From positions 1-21,296 of the forward strand of contig SMWS01000082.1 of NCBI GenBank assembly GCA_004356685.1: DNA of 21,296 bases. The letters are read 5' to 3'. The position numbers were made by a program, and so were the translations under genes. Positions 15,482-21,296 of the stretch are shown here, one piece after another; within the stretch, counting starts at the first letter, position 1; each line of letters starts with the position of its first letter. Origin of the DNA: Deltaproteobacteria bacterium. Its GTDB lineage: Bacteria; Desulfobacterota_D; UBA1144; Nemesobacterales; N074bin48. The notes under the pieces were generated by a model. The model saw only the letters and a program-made list of their open reading frames with translations, made no database searches and was not told where the DNA came from.

Positions 15482-15555
15482 GCGGGTGTAGCTCAGCTGG
15501 CTAGAGCACAAGCTTCCCAAGCTTGGGGTCGCGGGTTCGAATCCCGTCTCCCGCT
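15482..15555 (+). tRNA. tRNA-Gly (anticodon CCC)
   Basis: Seventy-four bases fold as a cloverleaf: acceptor GCGGGTG with CTCCCGC, D arm GCTC/GAGC with AGCTGGCTA loop, anticodon arm CAAGC/GCTTG with loop TTCCCAA (anticodon CCC, reading GGG), five-base variable loop, T arm GCGGG-TTCGAAT-CCCGT, and discriminator U. The acceptor stem has one U-U mismatch (positions 6 and 67) where related glycine tRNAs have U-A. CCA is not encoded. The 3' end lies 2 bases from the convergent mlaD-like stop. Confidence 0.95.
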
Positions 15556-15557
15556 AA

Positions 15558-16610
15558 TTATCCTGAATTACCCAGTTTTTCTTCCTGCTTTCTTTTAATC
15601 TTTTGCTCAATCATATACTTAATCGTAGCTCTTATAAATCTGCTTCTTTCAGCCTCACCCAAGATGGCATTCAATTTATCATATAGCAAGGGATCATTAA
15701 TCATGGCTCCAATTGTTCCCTCACCCTGATCTAATTTACCTGTAATGCTTTTTAGATTTGCAACAGTATCTCTCAAGTTACTTGCAATACCACTATCGTT
15801 ACCAATCGATTCCGCAGCTTTTTCAATATTTGAAATAGCGTTATCGACCTTTATCTTTAAATCTTCTTCAAACAGCAAAGCCGTAAGCAGGCCATCGCCT
15901 GTCTTAATTTCGGTTAGCAGTTCATTTAACAGTGCGATTGTTTCATCTAACTTTGCAAGCGTATTCTTATCACCAGCTTTTTTATTCTTAATACCATAAA
16001 TTAGAGTATTCAATATCCCATCTTCCTTTTCTATTGCCTCTATAGTATTTCTAAAAGATGCAATTGTGTCTGATATATTATTTATGTTTTCTTCCTTGCC
16101 AAATGCCTTTACTATCTCGTCTAGGCTCTCTGAGATATTGATAATGTTGCCAATCAACTCATCTGATTGGTCAAGCAGTTTTGTGATATCGGCTGGATTA
16201 AAACTGTTAATTTTAATAATGTCTTTAATTTCTTTGGGACTTTCTTTAGATCCTTTAATTATTTCTATATATCTATCACCCAAAAGACCTTCTGTCTTAA
16301 TTGTTGCAATAGCATCAGTGCCTATCCTCCTTACTCCGTCTTCCTTCACATGCATGAGTACTACTATAAAATTCTTATCTGTATCTTTAGGAAATCTTAT
16401 TTCTTTTACGCTTCCTATTCTTACTCCCGAAAGCCTGACCGATGCCCCCTCGGACAGGCCTGCAACATTGGTAAAAGATGTTTGAACCTTGTAGCTTCTA
16501 GTAAATAATTTATTATCTCCGCCAAGCATAAATATAAAAATTATTAAAGAAACAATGCTTGCAAGAACGAAAATTCCTACATTTATCGATGATGATTTAT
16601 CCTTGTTCAT
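15558..16610 (-). CDS. MlaD/MCE-family periplasmic lipid-transport protein
   Basis: About 350 residues. A single N-terminal membrane helix (about 10-30) anchors it in the inner membrane. The MCE domain follows (about 39-118: VQTSFTNVAGLSEGASVRLSGVRIGSVKEI, then ATIKTEGLLGDRYIEI), the beta barrel that forms hexameric rings for phospholipid passage in Mla-type systems. The rest is helical and has three spaced copies of a G-D/E-G motif followed by a hydrophobic patch (EDGILNTLIYG, GDGLLTALLFE, GEGTIGAMINDP). The C-terminus is lysine-rich. The start is ATG 16610; a TTG two codons upstream is possible. The usual partners, the MlaE permease and MlaF ATPase, are not adjacent: the neighbours are tRNA-Gly and divergent purH. 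It probably works with permease components encoded elsewhere. Confidence 0.9.
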   Translation of the reverse strand: MNKDKSSSINVGIFVLASIVSLIIFIFMLGGDNKLFTRSYKVQTSFTNVAGLSEGASVRLSGVRIGSVKEIRFPKDTDKNFIVVLMHVKEDGVRRIGTDAIATIKTEGLLGDRYIEIIKGSKESPKEIKDIIKINSFNPADITKLLDQSDELIGNIINISESLDEIVKAFGKEENINNISDTIASFRNTIEAIEKEDGILNTLIYGIKNKKAGDKNTLAKLDETIALLNELLTEIKTGDGLLTALLFEEDLKIKVDNAISNIEKAAESIGNDSGIASNLRDTVANLKSITGKLDQGEGTIGAMINDPLLYDKLNAILGEAERSRFIRATIKYMIEQKIKRKQEEKLGNSG

Positions 16611-16646
16611 ATCCAATTTTTATTTTAATAAAATAATGAAATTCAG

Positions 16647-16675
16647 ATTATACGCAACAATTGACAAGTTCTCAA
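16647..16675 (-). promoter_or_regulatory. Sigma-70-type promoter of the mlaD-like gene
   Basis: On the minus strand TTGAGA (16670-16675) is 17 bases from a perfect TATAAT (16647-16652), giving a start near 16640 and a leader of about 30 bases before the ATG at 16610. Confidence 0.65.
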
Positions 16676-16689
16676 AAGTAATGTTAATT
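16661..16689 (+). promoter_or_regulatory. Candidate promoter of purH, interleaved with the divergent mlaD promoter
   Basis: A perfect TTGACA (16661-16666) is followed after 17 bases by TTAATT (16684-16689), a poor -10. A perfect TATAAT (16698-16703) is also present but is 31 bases away, too far to pair with this -35. One of these probably drives purH. Confidence 0.4.
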
Positions 16690-16781
16690 ATGAATTATAT
16701 AATATTCTATCTAGTTTTATCCATAAATAAGCAGTTTCTAACTAATTTAAACTCTATATTTCTAATAGAAGGATATCAAAA

Positions 16782-18344
16782 ATGCAAAAAGCAAAAAGAG
16801 CATTAATAAGTGTATGGGATAAAAGGGAAATAAACAAATTTGCTCAAGGACTTGTTAAACTCGGAATTGAGATTATATCCACCGGCGGGACTGCAAAAAA
16901 GCTAAAGGATTCTGGCATTCCTATAACTGATATATCAGATTATACCAACTCACCAGAGATGCTTGGAGGAAGAGTTAAGACTCTCCACCCTAAAATTCAC
17001 GGGGGTATCTTATCAATAAGGGATAACCCTTCTCATATAGAGGATATGGAAAAAAACGATATTGGACCTATAGATATTGTTGTAGTTAACTTTTACCCCT
17101 TTATCGATGTAATAAAAAAGGATGATGTATCTTTAGATGAAGCTATAGAAAATATCGATATTGGTGGCCCTACAACGCTAAGAGCCGCTGCTAAAAACTA
17201 TAAATATGTATCCATAGTCCATGATCCAGCAGACTATAAGCTCATATTAAAAGAACTAAAGAAAAACGGTGGTCACGTTTCAGTAGAAACAAATTTCAAA
17301 CTGGCCAAAAAGGCATTTTCATATGTATCGAACTACGATGCGGCTATTTCAAACTATCTTGGCTCTACAAACTTAGACAACTCCAAGATTAAATTTCCAG
17401 ATTCTCTAACCATGCACTTCAACAAGAAGCTCAGTCTTAGATATGGAGAAAATCCCCATCAGGATGGAGCTTTTTATACTCAACAGGGTTTTGGCGAACC
17501 CTCTATCTCAAACTCAACTCAACTGCAGGGAAAAGAACTATCTCTAAATAACATCTATGATACTGATTCTGCTTTAGAAGCAGTAAAGGAGTTTAAGCAA
17601 ACGGCGTGTGTAATCGTAAAGCATAATAATCCGTGCGGAGTTGCGCTTGGAACAACAGCTCAGCAAGCATTTTTAAACGCTAAGGAGTGTGATCCAGTAA
17701 GCTCATTTGGCGGTATTGTATCATTTAACACGCAAGTAGATGAACTCGTCGCAACCGAACTGACAGACATGTTTTTGGAGGTCATCATCGCTCCGGATTA
17801 TACTGAAAAAGCACTTGATATCCTCTCGACAAAGAAAAATGTGAGGGTTTTAAAAACGCCTCCACTCACAAACCTTTCTAATTCATATCTCGATTTAAAA
17901 AAGGTTACAGGCGGAGCTCTTTTTCAGGATAAGGACCTTGGATTCAATACAGATTTTAGTAATTTAAAAATACCAACTAAAAAATCACCTACTGAAGAGC
18001 AATTAAATGCATTAAAATTTGCATGGATAGTTTGTAAGCATGTTAAATCAAATGCTATTATTCTTGCCAGAACCGGCCAAACAGTTGGAATTGGGGCTGG
18101 ACAGATGAGCAGAGTAGATTCGGTGAAACTATGTGGATTAAAGGCAAGTATACCAACTAAGGGTTCAGTGCTTGCTTCTGATGCATTCTTCCCTTTTAGA
18201 GACGGTATAGACGAGGCTGCAAAACTTGGAGTGTCTGCGATAATCCAGCCTGGAGGATCAATTCGAGATCAGGATATCATAGATGCCTGTGATGAACTGG
18301 GTATATCAATGGTATTTACTGGCGTAAGACATTTTAAGCATTAA
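16782..18344 (+). CDS. purH: Bifunctional AICAR formyltransferase / IMP cyclohydrolase
   Basis: Catalyses the last two steps of IMP synthesis: formyl transfer from 10-formyl-tetrahydrofolate to AICAR, then ring closure. It is a cytosolic dimer. 520 residues, standard size. The N-terminal MGS-like cyclohydrolase domain (about 1-150) shows ALISVWDK, STGGT (33-37) and GGRVKTLHPKIHGG (62-75). The formyltransferase domain (about 200-520) shows SLRYGENPHQ (218-227) and the catalytic Lys280-His281 in KHNNPCGVA. The C-terminal blocks GIGAGQMSRVDS and ASDAFFPFRDGID are intact, as is the end FTGVRHFKH. AGAAGGA lies 8 bases before the ATG. It is monocistronic, and its stop is one base from the stop of the convergent tolC-like gene, so no terminator fits between them. 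Confidence 0.98.
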   Translation: MQKAKRALISVWDKREINKFAQGLVKLGIEIISTGGTAKKLKDSGIPITDISDYTNSPEMLGGRVKTLHPKIHGGILSIRDNPSHIEDMEKNDIGPIDIVVVNFYPFIDVIKKDDVSLDEAIENIDIGGPTTLRAAAKNYKYVSIVHDPADYKLILKELKKNGGHVSVETNFKLAKKAFSYVSNYDAAISNYLGSTNLDNSKIKFPDSLTMHFNKKLSLRYGENPHQDGAFYTQQGFGEPSISNSTQLQGKELSLNNIYDTDSALEAVKEFKQTACVIVKHNNPCGVALGTTAQQAFLNAKECDPVSSFGGIVSFNTQVDELVATELTDMFLEVIIAPDYTEKALDILSTKKNVRVLKTPPLTNLSNSYLDLKKVTGGALFQDKDLGFNTDFSNLKIPTKKSPTEEQLNALKFAWIVCKHVKSNAIILARTGQTVGIGAGQMSRVDSVKLCGLKASIPTKGSVLASDAFFPFRDGIDEAAKLGVSAIIQPGGSIRDQDIIDACDELGISMVFTGVRHFKH

Positions 18345-18345
18345 T

Positions 18346-19869
18346 TCACTTAATAACTATACCCTTACTCTGTATTATTGTACCTTTTGCCCTTTCAAGC
18401 CTGGCAAGCGCTATATTATAATCTGCAATTGCTCTTATCTGGCTTGCTCTTGCATCAACGAGATCTCTCTGCGCCTCTAAAACATGCCTGGTAGTACCCA
18501 TGCCTACTTTTAATCTCTCTCCTTCGTTAGATAAAACCTGGCTTGCAAGATCTACTGACATGTCGGCAGCCTGGATTCTTCTTTTACCATTTTCTAGTTC
18601 TCGAATTGAATTTCTAACATCAAGGTTAATGTCGTCTACTGTTTTATCATACTCTATTACCGTTCTGTTCAGATCAGCTTTAGCTTTAATATATTGCCCT
18701 CTGGCTTCCCAATTGAAAATAGGGTAACTGAATACCCCAAGAATACTCCAGTTTAGAAAATCTCCATTATATAGCTGATCAAATGCGTCGCCTGGTTGAT
18801 TAAACTGCTCCGGTATAGGATCCAGCTCACCCCCGCCAAAATTAACCCTGTCCAGATTCTCATCCCCGCCCAGTCCCTGGAATTCTAAAATTCCCTGCAC
18901 CGATAGTTTAGGCAGTCTTTGGTTAGAATAAAACTTTCTTAAATTTTCATTTTTCTCTATTTCTAATTTTGCCTGCCTGATTTCAGGTCTATTTCTTAAA
19001 GACTCTTCAATTATAAGTTTTAGATTATAATCCTTATATTCTTTAATAGGATCATCTATTGGTTTTATTTGAGAACTAAGTGGCAAGACCAGTATATTTT
19101 TGAGTCTATCCGCAACTGCTTCAACACTGTTTTCTGCTGTTATAACATCAACCTGCCTGGCAGCAACCTCCGATTTTGCTTGTGTAACGGCAATTTGAGG
19201 AAGCACACCTACCTCCACCTGAATCTCGTTTCTTGTTTGTAGATCCTTTGCCAGTTCAAGAGCCTTTTTTTGAAGTTCGAGGTTTTCTAAAAATCCAATC
19301 AAACCCCAGTAATGTATCTCAACATTCAAAAATACTTCGCTTATCCTTTTTTCAAGCTCATTTACTGCTATATCACTACTTTTTTTAGCGGTGATTACCC
19401 CTACTAAATTCACATCTAAGCCAAAATCTCTAAGTAAATCCTGACCTATACTAAAATTTAAACTTGTAAACCAATTAGGGCTTAATGCTTCAATTGGAGA
19501 ATCTGTCTCGGTTCTAGTAGCAGAAAATTTAACTAAGTCATAAAAAGTGCCGGTTGGCAATCTTCCAGCTACTGCTACATTGATATTAAATCCATCTTCA
19601 TTTACAGCGCCGCTCTCAATAAAAGTACTGGCAGTAGGCAATTCAGATTTTGAATATGATGATTCAAATGACAGTAATGGATCGAATAATCCTTTTTGTC
19701 TTTTTATTTCACCTTCAGACTTATCGATATTAAATCTTTCAATTTTGATATCTCGATTATTATCAAGCGCTAACACCAATGCTTCTTTTAAAGTTAGTTC
19801 TATTGTTTCCGAATACAGATTAGTACTTAAAGCTATAGTTATTCCAATAACTAAAATTAACCTTTTCAT
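18346..19869 (-). CDS. TolC-family outer-membrane efflux channel
   Basis: 507 residues. The signal peptide MKRLILVIGITIALSTNLYS is followed by ETIELTLKEALVLALDNNRDI, the usual N-terminus of outer-membrane efflux proteins. Two repeats of the efflux-protein domain follow (roughly 25-225 and 290-495), each with long heptad-like helices (for example ITAENSVEAVADRLKNIL and LEAQRDLVDARASQIRAIADYNIALARLERAKG) plus short beta strands that would form the outer-membrane barrel of the trimer. It connects inner-membrane pumps or type I secretion systems to the outside. A GGAG site lies 7 bases before the ATG. No membrane-fusion protein or pump gene is adjacent, so it is an orphan channel that may serve several systems. 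Confidence 0.94.
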   Translation of the reverse strand: MKRLILVIGITIALSTNLYSETIELTLKEALVLALDNNRDIKIERFNIDKSEGEIKRQKGLFDPLLSFESSYSKSELPTASTFIESGAVNEDGFNINVAVAGRLPTGTFYDLVKFSATRTETDSPIEALSPNWFTSLNFSIGQDLLRDFGLDVNLVGVITAKKSSDIAVNELEKRISEVFLNVEIHYWGLIGFLENLELQKKALELAKDLQTRNEIQVEVGVLPQIAVTQAKSEVAARQVDVITAENSVEAVADRLKNILVLPLSSQIKPIDDPIKEYKDYNLKLIIEESLRNRPEIRQAKLEIEKNENLRKFYSNQRLPKLSVQGILEFQGLGGDENLDRVNFGGGELDPIPEQFNQPGDAFDQLYNGDFLNWSILGVFSYPIFNWEARGQYIKAKADLNRTVIEYDKTVDDINLDVRNSIRELENGKRRIQAADMSVDLASQVLSNEGERLKVGMGTTRHVLEAQRDLVDARASQIRAIADYNIALARLERAKGTIIQSKGIVIK

Positions 19870-20006
19870 ATTAGTTCTCCAAAACGGATAAATATTAATA
19901 TCTAAATATTGTATTTATTATTAATCAGAAATAGATGAATGAAAGTATAATGAATAAAATCAAAATCGATAAATTAAAATTAATATCTAAGCTTAAAGGA
20001 AGGAGT

Positions 20007-20023
20007 TTGTAATATTATTACAA
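20007..20023. repeat. Inverted repeat upstream of the tolC-like gene
   Basis: TTGTAATA and TATTACAA flank a single central T, an 8+1+8 perfect inverted repeat in the gap between the tolC-like gene and the terminal porin gene. It could be a protein-binding site, but in such an A/T-rich stretch chance is possible. Confidence 0.35.
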
Positions 20024-20061
20024 TAATTAAACAAGTTTACTACTAACTAATTTTAAAATAA

Positions 20062-20100
20062 AAAACCCTTCCAAAATCATAAAGACTCTGGAAGGGTTTA
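20062..20100 (-). terminator. Rho-independent terminator of the porin gene
   Basis: AAACCCTTCCA (20063-20073) and TGGAAGGGTTT (20089-20099) form a perfect 11-bp stem with a 15-base loop. On the minus strand it is followed by a T-rich tract. It lies 35 bases past the stop of the beta-barrel gene. The other side is also T-rich, so it may work in both directions. Confidence 0.92.
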
Positions 20101-20134
20101 ATTTTTATTAATTAATAACTAACTGCGTTACTAA

Positions 20135-21296
20135 TTATTCACCTTTAAAGAAATCATCAATGTAGATAATCATTCTACCTTGTACTGCCCAAGGTGTATC
20201 TGAAGCGCTACCTTGTGCTATACTTTCACCGGTAACGAGAGCTGCCTGTGCTTCTAGCAGATCAGTTAGACCGTCTCCAGCAAATACTATAGAACCTATA
20301 AGATCTACATCAACACCTGGATACATATGCCATGTGAGTACACCCTCAACCTCTACACCAAGAAAATCATCCTCTACTGTAACCTGGCTTAATGGCAATG
20401 ATGTTAATCCTGCATTACTTATAGTCGGATTACCAATAAATGTATTGGTTTCATCAATCCATGCTGCTAGCACCATTGGTGCAAATGACCAATTGTCAGC
20501 AAACTTTATGTTTGTCGAAAGTTTTGCATAAAAGGCATTCTGAGCTGAAGATTCCTGGTTATAAATAGTTGGAATTATATTTTTGAAAAGAAGGTTATCT
20601 AGATTATATGCAGGATTCATTGGAACCAGATTACCTGTGAGAACTCCATTACCAGAAGTTGTGGCAGTTGATAAATCTAACTGAGATGCATCCGCACCCT
20701 GTGACCATCCACCTTCTAAGGCTATGATTGGAATAGCATGGGCGCTTGGATAGAATTCAAAGCGACCAACCATTTCATACTGATAGTCTATTTCTACACT
20801 AGCATTGCCATCACCAAAAAAATTATCAATCGTTCCTTCTTGCATGTCAACTTCAAAAGCAAATCTCCATTTTTCAGCTTTTAAATCAATATATATGGAG
20901 TAAAGACCTACACGGTCAACATCAAAGGCACCATTATTAGTTAAACCACCAGGCTCACCAGTTGTAGTAGATGCACCTATATTATCCTGCTGGAAAAATG
21001 GGAAATAAAAACCACCAAGTGTAGCGTTAACTCCGCCAATATCTCCGTTTAGTATTGAAGCACCAGCTATTATATCAAAAGCTTTACCGGTTCCATTTAC
21101 AAGCGAATTACCGGAAGCAACTAAGTCAGATACTATAACCTGAGTGAAAGTAGCGCTACCAACAGGCCAGGATTTAAGCCATAAGAATCTTTCTGGAAGG
21201 AAACCAAGGTCTGAATGTGGATCCCAGCCACCATTTGCCCACATGCCAAGTCCCCAGTCAAATGGCTGTCTACCAACTCTTATAAAACCAAGACCG
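20135..21296 (-). CDS. Large outer-membrane beta-barrel protein, 5' end missing
   Basis: About 386 residues are visible and the frame stays open to the window edge (reading GLGFIRVGRQPFDWGLGM at the edge), so the start is outside; the Met at 21244 is internal. Many short amphipathic strands alternate with loops rich in Gly, Asn, Thr and Asp (for example WRFAFEVDMQEG, YEMVGRFEFYPS, FAPMVLAAWIDE). The last strand, WAVQGRMIIYIDDFF, ends close to the C-terminus. The 'RVGRQPFDWGLG' segment is typical of large porin-like barrels with an Arg-Gln on an inward strand, as in alginate-export-like proteins, but I cannot assign a family or substrate. It is in the outer membrane, transcribed alone and ended by a strong terminator. 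Both edges of this window thus carry outer-membrane barrel genes. Confidence 0.75.
   Translation of the reverse strand, partial: GLGFIRVGRQPFDWGLGMWANGGWDPHSDLGFLPERFLWLKSWPVGSATFTQVIVSDLVASGNSLVNGTGKAFDIIAGASILNGDIGGVNATLGGFYFPFFQQDNIGASTTTGEPGGLTNNGAFDVDRVGLYSIYIDLKAEKWRFAFEVDMQEGTIDNFFGDGNASVEIDYQYEMVGRFEFYPSAHAIPIIALEGGWSQGADASQLDLSTATTSGNGVLTGNLVPMNPAYNLDNLLFKNIIPTIYNQESSAQNAFYAKLSTNIKFADNWSFAPMVLAAWIDETNTFIGNPTISNAGLTSLPLSQVTVEDDFLGVEVEGVLTWHMYPGVDVDLIGSIVFAGDGLTDLLEAQAALVTGESIAQGSASDTPWAVQGRMIIYIDDFFKGE

Noticed and set aside
15482..15557. tRNA-Gly as an attachment site of an integrated element
   Set aside because: No integrase and no repeat of the tRNA 3' end were noticed, and the flanking genes are ordinary chromosomal genes.
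16066..16485. 139-codon open frame on the plus strand inside the mlaD-like gene
   Set aside because: It is antisense to a clearly recognisable MCE protein, and its Leu/Ser/Ile-rich composition is typical of a shadow frame.
19935..20012. 25-codon frame (starting MNESIMNKIKIDKLKL) on the plus strand in the tolC upstream gap, with a TATAAT nearby and a bidirectional terminator downstream
   Set aside because: It has no ribosome binding site, no -35 box at proper distance, and Lys/Ile content that merely reflects A/T richness. A small RNA or peptide gene here cannot be supported without transcript data.
1..21296. CRISPR array, insertion sequence, prophage or toxin-antitoxin module
   Set aside because: No regularly spaced repeats, transposase motifs, phage genes or paired small toxin/antitoxin frames were found. 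The PIN domain protein has a membrane region and a TRAM domain and no antitoxin partner, so it is not a VapC toxin.

Overview
The window (21.3 kb, AT-rich, clearly below 50% GC) is chromosomal DNA of a Gram-negative (diderm) bacterium. It encodes two outer-membrane beta-barrel proteins cut off by the window edges, a TolC-type channel, an MlaD-type lipid-transport protein, a lipoprotein and the non-mevalonate isoprenoid enzymes IspD and IspF. The mix (PIN-TRAM/ispD/ispF/comEC string, murQ-anmK, a soluble-looking P450, a separate nuoI) suggests a marine, deltaproteobacterium-like lineage. Candidatus Dadabacteria is one guess from gene content and base composition, but the sequence alone does not prove it. 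I see no phage, insertion sequence, CRISPR array or integrase.

Layout. 1-450: 3' end of a porin-like gene, ending at a bidirectional terminator (498-536). 569-2610, minus strand: a YycJ/WalJ-like metallo-hydrolase overlapping purB by 4 bases. 2751-3296: lipoprotein with a near-perfect ribosome binding site. 3391-8767, plus strand: a packed string of PIN-TRAM protein, ispD, ispF and comEC (overlaps of 8, 8 and about 26 bases), then two small genes, a membrane-anchored unknown and a Cys-Cys-Pro-Phe protein. 8783-10769, minus strand: a cytochrome P450 and a tetratricopeptide protein, each with its own recognisable promoter. 10907-15416, minus strand: murQ, anmK and a sodium:solute symporter spaced by 10-20 bases, followed 65 bases later by an isolated nuoI. 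15482-15555: tRNA-Gly(CCC). 15558-16610, minus: an MlaD-like protein. 16782-18344, plus: purH, divergent from mlaD across a region with interleaved promoters. 18346-19869, minus: tolC-like gene. 20135-21296, minus: the 3' part of another beta-barrel gene with a clear terminator.

How the parts work together. PurB and PurH are both de novo purine enzymes but lie in separate transcription units. IspD and IspF are the third and fifth enzymes of the methylerythritol phosphate pathway. AnmK phosphorylates anhydro-N-acetylmuramate to MurNAc-6-phosphate and MurQ cleaves that to GlcNAc-6-phosphate, so murQ-anmK is a peptidoglycan sugar salvage unit. The symporter in the same apparent operon is a candidate uptake system for a related sugar (inference). 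The most notable oddities are a ComEC whose C-terminal metallo-beta-lactamase-like domain has lost its metal motif, a palindrome over the likely -10 box of a P450 gene with almost no leader, a structured leader before the PIN-TRAM gene, a tRNA-Gly with a U-U mismatch in the acceptor stem, and the small CCPF protein outside any metal-resistance setting.

No stretch longer than 300 bases lacks a gene. The largest gap (19870-20134) holds the tolC upstream region, an inverted repeat and a terminator.
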